Part shown: one piece after another, positions 1-9,005 of the stretch
How the letters are laid out: every line of letters begins with the position of its first letter
Position numbering within the stretch: the stretch's first letter is position 1
NCBI GenBank assembly: GCA_003611745.1
Contig: RAYF01000050.1
Span: forward strand, 1-43,221
DNA from: a bacterium D16-36
Lineage (GTDB): Bacteria > Bacillota > Clostridia > Lachnospirales > Lachnospiraceae
Length of the DNA stretch: 43,221 bases
Reading direction: 5' to 3'
Notes under the pieces: model-generated
Databases searched by the model: none
Told to the model about the DNA's origin: nothing
Seen by the model: the letters and a program-made list of their open reading frames with translations, nothing else
Made by a program: the position numbers and the translations under genes

Positions 1-60
1 ACTTATCAATTGGTTTGTGTCCCAGCCTGCATTTATTCAGGCTTTATGCCCTGATTTTGG

Positions 61-321
61 ATGGGAAGTTTGAGTAACAATCTTACTTTTCAGTTTGGTA
101 TGTACGAACCTGCAACCGATTCCATCATTGTCAACACTGGTGAAAATTCCATTCTTGTTATCCGTTGTAAAGAATGTAATTCCTCTGTTATCTTCGATAA
201 ACTCAGTGATGTAGTCTACCTGTACCATTTAGCAGAAGAAACACCGCTTTTATACGCGAAGCTTGCATTAAAAGCAAACGGATTGCAGGACTATGTAGAT
301 GCTATGAACAAATTTAATTGA
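61..321 (+). CDS. small conserved hypothetical protein (DUF6061-like)
   Basis: An 86-residue protein with a beta-rich N-terminal half and a helical C-terminal half ending in PLLYAKLAL and YVDAMNKFN. From memory this resembles the small DUF6061-type proteins common in clostridial mobile elements, which share a PLxYAxLxL segment; that match is unverified. No function is known to me. There is no convincing ribosome site before the ATG at 61, and a TTG at 70 is an alternative start. It is the only plus-strand gene at this end and is followed within 15 bases by a good terminator, which supports it being a real transcription unit. The two-residue CxxC (CKEC) is unlikely to bind metal alone. Confidence 0.5.
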   Translation: MGSLSNNLTFQFGMYEPATDSIIVNTGENSILVIRCKECNSSVIFDKLSDVVYLYHLAEETPLLYAKLALKANGLQDYVDAMNKFN

Positions 322-331
322 TTGTTTTTCC

Positions 332-377
332 GCTTAAATTATTCCTCATCTTGGGGAATAATTTAAGCAGTCTTTTT
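332..377 (+). terminator. Rho-independent terminator
   Basis: A perfect 14-bp inverted repeat, GCTTAAATTATTCC at 332-345 and its complement at 355-368, has a 9-base loop and is followed on the plus strand by a T run at 373-377. It sits just after the stop at 321. The minus-strand reading lacks a T run, so it mainly serves the plus-strand gene. Confidence 0.8.
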
Positions 378-385
378 GCTTCACA

Positions 386-1771
386 TTACTCATTTTCAAT
401 AATCTCCCAGTATCCGCTAAAACCACGCCCAATATAATTCACATTATCCATTTCCTTTATATGACGTTTAATTGTTTTAGAACTTACGCCTAATGTAATT
501 GCTATTTTCTCTGTACTAATTTTACTATCCTTACGAATCAAGTCCACAATCTGAGTATCCAGTTTATTTTGGGGGACATTTTGAGGGACATCTTGAGGGA
601 CATCTTGAGGGACATCATAGTTCAGGTTTGGCATCACTACAGTAAATTGATATCTGTCTGAACGAAATGACGGTCTTTTACTCTCATTATAATTAATTTG
701 AAATTCATATCCACTGATAATCTTTCCAAATCCGCTTCCTTTTCGCTCCATATATCCGAGCCTATTGAATACATCCGCAAGTACCGGATTTCTCCTGGTT
801 GAAGGTACTGTAAGTGGGTCTCTGTCCTGAATCATGGAACCATCTGGCATTCCTCCCGGAGAATAGATTTCCATTCTGTCATCATATATGTCAATATGGA
901 CTTCACTTCCATTGACAAGATAGTCGCGATGTGCCAAAGCATTCACCAGTGCCTCGTGATAACTTCGCTCTACATACTCCGGCATCTCCTCTCTTGAATT
1001 TGCAGTCTTACGCCATTTCATTTTACAATTACGTTTTATAAATGCTTCTCCATTTTCAATCAGAAAAATAACGCTGCCTGAATACTCTGCATCATCTAAC
1101 GCATCAACTGAACCACCACTTTTGTTTAATCCATTCCACCTTGTGCAAAATAACCTTGAACAAAGAATTGGACTTTCATCGGCAAATAATGCCCCTGCAT
1201 TTGTTAATTCTCCCTGTTCATTTACCAGTCCAAATGAAACCAAATCTTTGTCGTCAAAGCTATTCCCAGTCCACTTTTTATACCTTTCCTTGAGCTTTGA
1301 GAAAGCAAAATCCTCCATCTTATAAGTAGAATTCTGTGAATCATAAGATGTATTCTTTCCTCTGAGAACAAGACGCTTTAATTCAGTCGCAGTTGCCTTT
1401 ACACTTTCATTTCCAACACGGACAAAAGCTTCCAGCACACCATCTCCTGAATAATAGTATGGTGTCTCATCTCCTTTATATACTTCAAGTATGACCAAAA
1501 CCTTTTCATCATCGGTTTTATGAAATCTGAGCTTAAATTCCGGAATTGGATCCAATCTTGATTTAACTGCTTCACTTATTTTTTCTGCATCTCCTTCAGG
1601 ATCGTCAAGCCCAACAATCTGCCCCGCATCAGAAATACCAAAAATCAAAGCCCCACCAAATGTATTCGCAAACGCACTTACGCTTTTACACCAGCTTTTG
1701 GGTTTCTTTTCTTCCAGTGCAAGCTTTTTGTCATATTCAGTTGCTTCACCAATTAAATCTTTTATATTCAT
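386..1771 (-). CDS. AlbA_2 / RecG-like HATPase_c_4 protein with wHTH
   Basis: A 461-residue putative ATP-binding regulator. Residues about 25-60 carry the AlbA_2 (Schlafen-type) signature, including AFANTFGGALIFGISD. The middle holds the HATPase_c_4 segment with EALVNALAHRDY, an acidic DDRMEIYSPGGMP stretch and GYMERKGSGFGKI. The C-terminus is a winged-helix-like domain (ISTEKIAITLGVSSKTIKRHI). Before the last domain the sequence stutters as DVPQ/NVPQ, encoded by a short tandem DNA repeat near 570-612. The start at 1771 is chosen because AGAGG at 1781-1785 is nine bases upstream; the ATG at 1780 directly abuts that site. It lies downstream of the GHKL ATPase on the same strand. Such proteins are often called ATP-dependent DNA helicase RecG-like, but helicase motifs are absent. 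Role in regulation or defence is inferred. Confidence 0.8.
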   Translation of the reverse strand: MNIKDLIGEATEYDKKLALEEKKPKSWCKSVSAFANTFGGALIFGISDAGQIVGLDDPEGDAEKISEAVKSRLDPIPEFKLRFHKTDDEKVLVILEVYKGDETPYYYSGDGVLEAFVRVGNESVKATATELKRLVLRGKNTSYDSQNSTYKMEDFAFSKLKERYKKWTGNSFDDKDLVSFGLVNEQGELTNAGALFADESPILCSRLFCTRWNGLNKSGGSVDALDDAEYSGSVIFLIENGEAFIKRNCKMKWRKTANSREEMPEYVERSYHEALVNALAHRDYLVNGSEVHIDIYDDRMEIYSPGGMPDGSMIQDRDPLTVPSTRRNPVLADVFNRLGYMERKGSGFGKIISGYEFQINYNESKRPSFRSDRYQFTVVMPNLNYDVPQDVPQDVPQNVPQNKLDTQIVDLIRKDSKISTEKIAITLGVSSKTIKRHIKEMDNVNYIGRGFSGYWEIIENE

Positions 1772-1942
1772 AACAAACATCCTCTTTTATCTCCATCCCA
1801 GCAAATCATATTCTTAGGTCCACCATTCGCCTGTGCAGCGGAATTAACCTCACTTTTACTCATGCCTTTTTCTATTATATCAATAAGCTGATACTTAATA
1901 CCCCATTCCCAAAAAACGTTCTGCTTTCTTTGTATTATATCA

Positions 1943-4900
1943 TTATAAAGTAGTAAGCAACCCCGCTCGTACACATGACTTTAAATCAAAGGTTTTCTTT
2001 TTCCCATCATCAAACAGAATCGTAATCCTATCCCCAAAACATTCTTCTACCGTTCCAATCCCATAAATCTTATGTTTTACCCTTGCTCCGATATCAGATA
2101 TTTTCTGCTTCTTGTTACTTGTTTCATGCACAGAAGAATCTTCATATTCTTTTCTTGGCATATTCCCCAACGGGCCATAAGCATTTACATCTTCCTCAAG
2201 GTCACGACTTTCATCATCCGGCAATCCGTATTCATCAATCAAACTTAGAAGTATCTGCACTTCTGCTAAATGCATTTGTGTAAATGTTACCGATATATCT
2301 GCATTTATGCCAATTTCAAACTTTTCATCTACGCCCTCTAAATCAATAGAAGCAATTGCCTTATGTATCTTCGTTTTGTAATCCTCTTTATGATTATCTC
2401 TTATAGACTTGTATTTACTAGCACAGTTTTTACATAAACACAAATGCATCTGTGGAAGTTCCAGTCCAAAATTTGCTATCTCAATTGCTTCTACAAACTG
2501 TGCGGGTTCCTTACAAATCTGGCAAATATGAGCATTACTTTCATTCGTGTACATACCAATAACATAGGAACGCATCATCCTTGCAGATTTGCTTACACGA
2601 ATCTGTCTAAGAATAGGCATATACTTGACTGGATCAGCACAGAAAAACTGCTCTCTTACATGCTGCATCAAACTCTCCTTGTTACGCACCTTGTGTATTG
2701 GAAATTCCGAGGATATCCAGTTATCTGGTTGGAATACTGTTTCCTCATTCTCTTCGTAAACTCCTTCTGCCGCTTCTTCAACTTTTAATCCTAATTCTCT
2801 TGCTAACTGTTTCAACAAGAGTTTCTTATCCCTCTTATCCAATGCATCCACTAATTCAAATGCATCTGCTTTATTATCCGCACTTGTCTCAATAAAACCA
2901 AGTATCTCATATTTTTCTTTGCTTGGATGCAGCTCTCCATATACACTTGTATCCAAATCATATTTAGATATTTTGTCTGGTCGTGCCGCTCTTCCATCCT
3001 TGCAATAAATCCAATCATAACAAGATCTGATGGTTCGCAAACATCCTGCTTGCCCTACTTTTTCATATGGACTATTTTTTCTATATCGTACTTTTCCACT
3101 TAATTTATCTGTAATTGCCAACAAGAGTTTAAATATTTCAGCAGACTTCATCCGGGCTAACTCTTCATCCTGGTGACGCTCGATATATTCAAAATTATCC
3201 TCTATCCCATTAATTTCCATTTGCGGACAATATTCTCCCATGGCAACCCAATATCCATCTCCTACACCTTCTTGTCTTCGATTACCATCTTCTATCGGAG
3301 ATGTAATCAGACCAAATAACTGCAGCTTCTTAACTGAAATACCATGTCGTATATAAAAATCTTTATCCAATGCGCAATAATCAAATTTACCATACTCGTA
3401 ATCTGTGTACTCATCGTCATCATCCTCATCACGCACCATTTCTTCACTATATGGAATCGGTGCATAGTAAATTTCTAAATCTATTCCTTCATCCGAAATA
3501 TCCGTATGAACCTCTCCAGGTTTCGCAAATGTTGCGATGTCGGAATCATTCTTAATTTTGATAATATAGGCATCTTCAAGAAGTTCTTTCATTTCTCTAA
3601 CATTATGCGTTTCCTCCATGTGCCTTATAATCTGCTGAATATCCTCAATATATTCCATTTCAAAATGGTCATCATCATCAAAACCCATTTTGCTGCCAAT
3701 ATTGATATATTTCTTTATAATCTTCTCTTTGATATATTGGAAATTATCAAATTCAGTAATCCCAAAACCATCTTCCAATAATCTTTCAAATTCAGATGCC
3801 ATTTTAGTATTAACGATTGCAGACGTTCCCACGCTTTTGTACTTACTTGACACACCTAAATAAATATTAGGCGTATCACCTTTCATTGCAGGCACAAGCA
3901 TATCTTCTGCATTTAGAATCAACGGCGCCCTTTTTAAAACCTCCCATGCCCTGACAATACAATTTTTAATCATTCTTTCGTAAGGACCACTTCTTGTATA
4001 GGAAAGACTACTACTATATAATGATTCTCTATTATCCGATAAAAATGCGTAAAATGCCTTTAAGCTCTCCAACTCCCCGATACTGACCTTCTGTTCTCCT
4101 AAATTCAACAAAGCATCTGCCCATTTATCTAATGTAAATGTATTGACATCCAATTCATTGATTAACCAGCAGAAATATTCCGTAAAATTAGTTTCTCTCT
4201 CATTATTGAATGCAACAAAACCATTTATTTTTGCAAAAGACTGTGAGAACAAACTATTATCAAAGAAATCGGCAATACCAAAAGGGACCGCCATTACAAC
4301 ATCTTCTACCGCTCTATATACACCTTCTCTATCCGGTAAATACTCGCCCTGCTTAAAGCATTCAGATACTTTCTCTTTTAATCGAGGAAGTGTATGATTG
4401 CTTTCTTCATCCTTGAATGCAGCTATTAACACACGGCGAACAAAGCCTTGTGTAATCATTTTACGATTTTTCAAATCCTCCAGGGATTCCACAATAAGAT
4501 TGCCCAATTCATCAAATAAAAAATCATTAAATGCAGAGGGTGTCATTAACTTCTCTCTCGATACAGCAGTTTCAAATGATCCATGTACCAGAAACGGTAA
4601 ATCTGTGTTATCTCTGGTCGGAAAATACACCCATATATCCGTATGTGCCATTTCGTTGATATTATTTGCTCTATTGTTTACCTTATATGCAACGCTGACC
4701 TCTGCATTACTCATTTCAGGATGGTCTAATACTTTCTTATACTTCAAATATCTACTGATATCTTCCTTACCTGCATAAGCGCTTCCCTCAATTCTACAAG
4801 TAATTAAACTTTCATCATTCTCAGCTTCGGAAAGCATTATCTTTGCATATTTCCCAGTCTTTTTATCAACCCAATACAAAAGCTTAATATGTGTGAGGAA

Positions 4901-5260
4901 CAACAGCATTTCTCCTGTCATTTCTTCCAGCTTCATCAGAACCTCATTCCCCTGAACGCGAATAAGGCTGCTATCATTCTTTTTCTTAGCAAAAGGAATA
5001 ACAAATTTTGTAAGATGTTCAGCTGATATAAACGGCGTAAATCTCCCGCCATCAGCTGTTTCATAAAACAATTTCTGTTTCTCTGTTTGATAATCCCATG
5101 CTTCCGGCATTTCTACTGGAAGTAAGTAATTTTCTATACGAAAAGCCTCATCATCTGAATATACTTCCGGTTGACATGTGTACTTGAATACAGATTTAAA
5201 TCCCATACCAAATTTACCAATAGTTGAAGCATCATTTTTATCCTTTGTTCCCATAAGCAT
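1943..5260 (-). CDS. large GHKL (sacsin/Hsp90-like) ATPase, 5'-truncated
   Basis: A 1105-residue protein beginning almost at the G1 box of a GHKL ATPase: residues 14-28 read IGKFGMGFKSVFKYT. The helix with the catalytic Glu and Asn (N box) that should precede it is absent. Residues about 911-946 hold a CxxC and a CLCKNC cluster that could bind zinc. The last 50 residues (GARVKHKIYGIGTVEE onward) look like the Tudor-like C-terminal domain of UvrD/PcrA helicases. Large GHKL proteins of this kind are frequent in defence islands; a defence role here is inferred. Family-like sequence continues in frame upstream of the ATG to 5365, so the true N-terminus has been lost. A GGGG run eight bases before the ATG could drive expression of the truncated form, which would probably not hydrolyse ATP normally. 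Confidence 0.75.
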   Translation of the reverse strand: MLMGTKDKNDASTIGKFGMGFKSVFKYTCQPEVYSDDEAFRIENYLLPVEMPEAWDYQTEKQKLFYETADGGRFTPFISAEHLTKFVIPFAKKKNDSSLIRVQGNEVLMKLEEMTGEMLLFLTHIKLLYWVDKKTGKYAKIMLSEAENDESLITCRIEGSAYAGKEDISRYLKYKKVLDHPEMSNAEVSVAYKVNNRANNINEMAHTDIWVYFPTRDNTDLPFLVHGSFETAVSREKLMTPSAFNDFLFDELGNLIVESLEDLKNRKMITQGFVRRVLIAAFKDEESNHTLPRLKEKVSECFKQGEYLPDREGVYRAVEDVVMAVPFGIADFFDNSLFSQSFAKINGFVAFNNERETNFTEYFCWLINELDVNTFTLDKWADALLNLGEQKVSIGELESLKAFYAFLSDNRESLYSSSLSYTRSGPYERMIKNCIVRAWEVLKRAPLILNAEDMLVPAMKGDTPNIYLGVSSKYKSVGTSAIVNTKMASEFERLLEDGFGITEFDNFQYIKEKIIKKYINIGSKMGFDDDDHFEMEYIEDIQQIIRHMEETHNVREMKELLEDAYIIKIKNDSDIATFAKPGEVHTDISDEGIDLEIYYAPIPYSEEMVRDEDDDDEYTDYEYGKFDYCALDKDFYIRHGISVKKLQLFGLITSPIEDGNRRQEGVGDGYWVAMGEYCPQMEINGIEDNFEYIERHQDEELARMKSAEIFKLLLAITDKLSGKVRYRKNSPYEKVGQAGCLRTIRSCYDWIYCKDGRAARPDKISKYDLDTSVYGELHPSKEKYEILGFIETSADNKADAFELVDALDKRDKKLLLKQLARELGLKVEEAAEGVYEENEETVFQPDNWISSEFPIHKVRNKESLMQHVREQFFCADPVKYMPILRQIRVSKSARMMRSYVIGMYTNESNAHICQICKEPAQFVEAIEIANFGLELPQMHLCLCKNCASKYKSIRDNHKEDYKTKIHKAIASIDLEGVDEKFEIGINADISVTFTQMHLAEVQILLSLIDEYGLPDDESRDLEEDVNAYGPLGNMPRKEYEDSSVHETSNKKQKISDIGARVKHKIYGIGTVEECFGDRITILFDDGKKKTFDLKSCVRAGLLTTL

Positions 5261-5365
5261 GGAGGAAACCCCTTTTACATCCCCTTCATCAAATGGCTTC
5301 CCATCATGATAAAAAATCAGTTTATCCTCATGATACTCTTTTTCCAGTTCGTTGCAAGTCCTTTT
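5261..5365 (-). pseudogene. in-frame remnant of the GHKL ATPase N-terminus
   Basis: Reading upstream of the ATG at 5260 in the same frame gives 35 sense codons back to a TAA at 5366-5368. The translation includes KLIFYHDGKPFDEGDVKGVS, which is what precedes the G1 box in GHKL/sacsin-like ATPases. No ATG, GTG or TTG lies in this stretch, so it is not translated from its own start. Similarity ends near 5355-5365, which marks a deletion or insertion junction about 80 bases from the attachment-like repeat at 5441. Confidence 0.65.
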
Positions 5366-5440
5366 TTACATTGCCTTTTCTTACAAAATCGTATCATTTT
5401 GATGCGTTTTTATCTCTCATTTATGTGCTTTCAAAGCTGG

Positions 5441-5459
5441 TGTACCCAAATTGTACCCA
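5441..5459. repeat. left attachment-like repeat
   Basis: TGTACCCAAATTGTACCCA matches the copy at 26352-26370 at 18 of 19 positions. Each copy itself contains the half-repeat TGTACCC twice. The distant copy lies seven bases after the XRE gene of the int-xis-XRE cluster, where an attachment site is expected. The two copies would enclose a 20.9-kb element. The mismatch and the lack of an empty-site comparison keep this tentative. Confidence 0.45.
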
Positions 5460-5478
5460 TACCACAAATTTTCAATAA

Positions 5479-5774
5479 TCACCTATGTGCATCAATAGTT
5501 AAACTGGCAAACGCCACTTGTAGTAGTTCATTTAAACTATTTGCTTGATCTATTGCTAATTTTATTTTTTCCTTTTCTTCTGTAGATAACTTTCGATTGC
5601 CGTTATCCAAAAATTTTTTGATAATTCTTTGCACTGATGTTCCGTCATACTTATTTCCCTCATTCTTTCCAATTCGCTACACTCATGTAGCGAATTACAA
5701 TTTTTCCAAATTCTCATTATTACAACTTGGTCATTATCTTGGTCACTATGACCAAGATGTGAGTGGATTAGTCA
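5479..5774 (-). pseudogene. cryptic 3' remnant after the AlbA_2 gene
   Basis: Past the two stop codons of the AlbA_2 gene the same frame reopens and reads SHLGHSDQDNDQ, nearly the same as SYLGQSDQDNDQ inside the gene, then continues to about 5590. A second frame running to the stop at 5479-5481 gives a protein-like sequence including RKLSTEEKEKIKLA and LNELLQVAFASLTIDAHR. An A/T homopolymer near 5614-5625 is where the two frames could have been joined before a frameshift. No good start codon serves the second frame; ATG codons at 5663 and 5648 belong to the first. I read this as decayed gene ends rather than an active gene. Confidence 0.35.
5671..5696. repeat. perfect inverted repeat
   Basis: AATTCGCTACA at 5671-5681 is followed by a four-base loop (CTCA) and its exact complement at 5686-5696. 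The stem has 11 bp. A T run three bases to the right could make it a weak plus-strand terminator, but no plus-strand gene precedes it. It lies inside the decayed region after the AlbA_2 gene. Confidence 0.6.
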
Positions 5775-5995
5775 CTAAACGTAGTATTTTTGATTTCCAC
5801 TTTTTGGCTTGTCTGGAATTGTCATTTTTAACTGTCCTGTTTTAATCATAGGATTAAGATAATGCCTTCTAAAAAAGCTCCTATCATTTATTTTAATATA
5901 CTCCATAATTTCCTTAGCAGAATGTGGCTGTTTGCAAAATGCGATTATCATCTTGGTCACATCTTGGTCATTATCTTGGTCGCTTTGACCAAGAT
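5726..5995. repeat. 33-bp direct repeat, one copy inside the AlbA_2 gene
   Basis: The segments 5726-5758 and 5963-5995 are identical at 31 of 33 positions. Both contain TTGGTCATTATCTTGGTC and end in TGACCAAGAT. The right copy encodes DQDNDQD in the AlbA_2 protein; the left copy lies just past its stop codon. Each is also partly self-complementary (CTTGGTC and GACCAAG). Confidence 0.75.
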
Positions 5996-7148
5996 ACGAA
6001 TCTTCATCTTCATTCAGCAAATCCAAATATTTATCACACGCCTTACACAGCACCATAATCCCTGATGCGCTGATATTGTATTCCGGCAGACGCCCATTGT
6101 ACTTTGCGCAAGCATCCTTTATTTTGTCAAATCCTCTGCCCCATGCCTCTATCATACCGCTCTTAAAGAAAACATTTGCCAGTTTCGGATTATACGGCTT
6201 GGAAGAATGCTTTTCAAACAGCTTCTCCGTTGAGTCCAGCTCGGAGGGCATCTCACCATCATTCCAGATATATATTTTGTCCTCGTATACGCTGATCTGA
6301 ATCGGGTTACAGGCACTATAATCCTTGTGAACCACCGCATTCAGTAATATCTCACGAAACGCCTCCTGCGGAAACATAAACTGCTCAATCCTCTGAATCC
6401 CTTCATAATAAATCAAGGCTTTTAAATACTTCGTGTAAACCAAGTCAACTGCTTTATCAATCTGTTCAATCAGTGAGCCATGCACCTCATCCTGATATTT
6501 TAAATCAGAATCGGAATCGCCGAAATAACCAATCTTAATATAAGAACCCGTAACCCATTTCTCCGGATCTTTATAAAAGGCAAGCATTGCCGCTCTAATC
6601 AAATACCCTTCTTCATCAATCAGATGAAGATTCTCCATTAGTATGATATCATCAACTCTTGTTTCTTCTTCCGTCAGTCTGTGCCTTCTCAGAGCCTTTT
6701 CCTTAAATAGTTCAATCGCCTCTCTCCTTAAATCTGTCACCTGTAATTTGAGTATCGGCATACCGTCCCATGTTCTTCCCTGTGATTTTAAGATTGCTTT
6801 ATCCAGTTCTTTTCCTGTTATCGCTCTCATTGTACTGCCGAATCGGTAAAAGTATTTTCCATGATAGCTGATAAGGGAAGGGTACTTGTCCACAATAATC
6901 TCAATATATTGCAGTTTTCCCTCATATAGCAGATTGACATCCGCTACAATACCCATTGTATCTGTAATCTTATTTGGAATAGACTCCAATAGCTTTTTTC
7001 TATCTTTATCGCTAAGTCCGACAACATCTCCATTGTCATTCTTGCCAATATAAAGCGTTCCGCCATATGCGTTTGCATATCCGCAGATCCACTCTAAAAA
7101 CTCATCATGCCATGATTCTTTCCATTCTATTGTCTGATGTTCCGGCAT
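5775..7148 (-). CDS. AlbA_2 / RecG-like HATPase_c_4 protein
   Basis: A 457-residue paralogue, in domain order, of the protein at 386-1771. The N-terminus has TIEWKESWHDEFLEWICGYA followed by NAYGGTLYIGKNDNGDVVGL, typical of AlbA_2. The middle has EILLNAVVHKDYSACNPIQI and IYIWNDGEMP (HATPase_c_4), then GMIEAWGRGFDKI. After an acidic SDQDNDQDVT linker comes a winged-helix-like tail with AKEIMEYIKINDRSFFRRHY. Family members usually begin close to TIEWKES, so the ATG at 7148 is preferred, with AGGTG seven bases upstream; a GTG at 7157 is possible. It ends the minus-strand defence cluster, 87 bases after gajB. Function is unknown; transcriptional or nucleic-acid-linked regulation is inferred from the fold. 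Confidence 0.8.
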   Translation of the reverse strand: MPEHQTIEWKESWHDEFLEWICGYANAYGGTLYIGKNDNGDVVGLSDKDRKKLLESIPNKITDTMGIVADVNLLYEGKLQYIEIIVDKYPSLISYHGKYFYRFGSTMRAITGKELDKAILKSQGRTWDGMPILKLQVTDLRREAIELFKEKALRRHRLTEEETRVDDIILMENLHLIDEEGYLIRAAMLAFYKDPEKWVTGSYIKIGYFGDSDSDLKYQDEVHGSLIEQIDKAVDLVYTKYLKALIYYEGIQRIEQFMFPQEAFREILLNAVVHKDYSACNPIQISVYEDKIYIWNDGEMPSELDSTEKLFEKHSSKPYNPKLANVFFKSGMIEAWGRGFDKIKDACAKYNGRLPEYNISASGIMVLCKACDKYLDLLNEDEDSYLGQSDQDNDQDVTKMIIAFCKQPHSAKEIMEYIKINDRSFFRRHYLNPMIKTGQLKMTIPDKPKSGNQKYYV

Positions 7149-7235
7149 ACTCTTCACCTACTTCCTATTGACATACATTTATTATATACATTTACAATTA
7201 TCTCTCATACAATTTTTTCTATAGTTTCATAATGG

Positions 7236-9005
7236 TTATTCAATTACGTTATTCCATTCATAATCAACTAGCTTTAGTCCTTGTAAGCCAATAAGACAAC
7301 TCATTTGTTTTTTATAATTCCATTGATTAAATCCTGTATTGACTGTCAAAAAAACATTTTTCTTAGCTCTTGTCATTGCAACATAAAATACGCTGATTTC
7401 CTCCTTGAATGCCTTTTTCATTTCCATGCCAAATGTAAAATTGCAATAATTGATACCATAATTACAACTATATGCATCCCTACATGGTCTACACATAAAA
7501 CTATTTGGAAATGCATATGCATTCATTCTAGGAACAATAACATAATCCCATTCCAGTCCTTTGGAGGCATGTATTGTAGTTAATACAACCGTTTCTTCGA
7601 TATATTCCATCATATGTCTTAAACCATTACTACACAATACAAAATCTATATTTTCGTATCTATCTTTTGAAGTTCCCTCCCACCTCTTGGACTCCGTGAA
7701 AAGAACTTCCAACAGCTGATACATCGCATCATAAACAAATTTCCTATTTACACTGGTATATATTTCATTCTTTCTTTTTTGGACTGCCTGTAAGCAATTC
7801 TGTAAATCTCTTTGAACCACTTTACCCGAATCACCTGTTGCGTTATGAAATTCCTCAATTGCAATTTTATAAAATTGTATGAACTCCACATCGGTTTCTT
7901 TAAACAAAGCATTAAAATACTTTATATTCTTTTCATCAAGTTTTTCGGCTATCGAGTCCGCTTGATTTCCGACACGAACTAATACAGCCACTTTATCATC
8001 TGTATCACCAACAATTTTATTAATTCCTTCCACAATAAAGTCGTCTTCCTCTGAATCATCATTAAGATGTTTCAAATTAACAAACGCCGTTAATTCTGAT
8101 GGAGCATAAGTATCTCCGTAGGATCTAATCAGCTTATCCAGCTTTTTCATTTTTAAATTATTTTTAAATCTATAATTATTATGGAATTCTATTTCTTTAA
8201 TAGGATATTTCTCTTTATACTTTTCAAATATCTCATTAACTGCGCCCAGAAATCCATAAATCTTCTGGATATTGTCACCTAAAAAAATCACAATATTATC
8301 TCCTATTAGTTTATTTACAAGCCAATACCCTAATAAATTTGTATCTTGAAATTCATCAATGATAACCATTCTATAATATTCTTTATAGAAATTTGACACC
8401 TGCTTTTTCAAAAGTAACTTTATAGCCGAAACCAACAATCCATTATATGTAATGACATGATTAGAAATCAATTTTTCATTTAAAATCTCCCAATAATCAT
8501 CAACTACATCGTTCAATCTGCTCTCGTCAGATGCTTTTAATGCATCATCCAACGCAATTAATTTATCACTATCTGAACTTGTAATATATCTATCAAGAAT
8601 ATCACTTCGATCATCTACTATTACAAAATCATTTAAACTAACAAATTCCTTATTCAAAGCATATCCATGCTTAAATAATAGCTTCATTGCAAAATTATGA
8701 TAATTCGCAACATCAACTTTGGAAATATACTGTTCACTATTTTCAACAAGAACTGGTAATAATTCTTTTAATGAATCTTTTATTTTCATTGCCGCATTGA
8801 CACTAAAGGTCATAGCAAGCACTTTCTTATTCGCCGGTATTTTCCCTGTACCTAATTCCCTTGCAATTTTGCTTATCATTGCTGTCGTCTTGCCACAACC
8901 AGCTGGTGCAGTCACAATAATCTTTCTATCATTCGAAAAAATGAATTCTAAATGATCATTATCACCAGAATGTTTACTTTTAATAATCTTTTCAAGTTCC
9001 ATCAT
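7236..9005 (-). CDS. gajB: UvrD/Rep-like helicase, GajB-like (Gabija)
   Basis: A 589-residue superfamily 1 helicase. Visible motifs are Walker A APAGCGKT (residues 33-40), the Q-like MTFSVNAA, Walker B VIIDEFQDTNLLGYWL, GDNIQKIYGF (motif III), TTIHASKGLEWDYVIVPR (motif V) and VFYVAMTRAKKNVFLT (motif VI). Its ATG overlaps the TGA of the preceding OLD-family nuclease gene in an ATGA, with AGAGG five bases upstream, so the two are translationally coupled. An OLD/TOPRIM nuclease followed by a UvrD-like helicase is the Gabija arrangement, in which GajA nicks DNA and GajB helps activation. It is somewhat longer than the GajB I recall (about 500 residues). A class 2 OLD pair outside canonical Gabija is the alternative. 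Confidence 0.8.
   Translation of the reverse strand: MMELEKIIKSKHSGDNDHLEFIFSNDRKIIVTAPAGCGKTTAMISKIARELGTGKIPANKKVLAMTFSVNAAMKIKDSLKELLPVLVENSEQYISKVDVANYHNFAMKLLFKHGYALNKEFVSLNDFVIVDDRSDILDRYITSSDSDKLIALDDALKASDESRLNDVVDDYWEILNEKLISNHVITYNGLLVSAIKLLLKKQVSNFYKEYYRMVIIDEFQDTNLLGYWLVNKLIGDNIVIFLGDNIQKIYGFLGAVNEIFEKYKEKYPIKEIEFHNNYRFKNNLKMKKLDKLIRSYGDTYAPSELTAFVNLKHLNDDSEEDDFIVEGINKIVGDTDDKVAVLVRVGNQADSIAEKLDEKNIKYFNALFKETDVEFIQFYKIAIEEFHNATGDSGKVVQRDLQNCLQAVQKRKNEIYTSVNRKFVYDAMYQLLEVLFTESKRWEGTSKDRYENIDFVLCSNGLRHMMEYIEETVVLTTIHASKGLEWDYVIVPRMNAYAFPNSFMCRPCRDAYSCNYGINYCNFTFGMEMKKAFKEEISVFYVAMTRAKKNVFLTVNTGFNQWNYKKQMSCLIGLQGLKLVDYEWNNVIE

Noticed and set aside
570-612. The repeated DNA encoding DVPQ as a CRISPR-like or regulatory repeat.
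   Set aside because: It is a short in-frame tandem repeat of a flexible linker inside a coding region, with no spacers.
1768-1974. A 68-codon minus-strand frame between the GHKL and AlbA_2 genes, ending in GGPKNMICWDGDKRGCLL.
   Set aside because: It starts inside the GHKL gene without a ribosome site and ends over the next start codon. The sequence looks somewhat protein-like, but I cannot tie it to a family, so it is left as a possible remnant.
386-7148. The two AlbA_2 proteins as RecG helicases.
   Set aside because: Neither has Walker or other helicase motifs; the RecG label comes from the C-terminal ATPase-like segment only.
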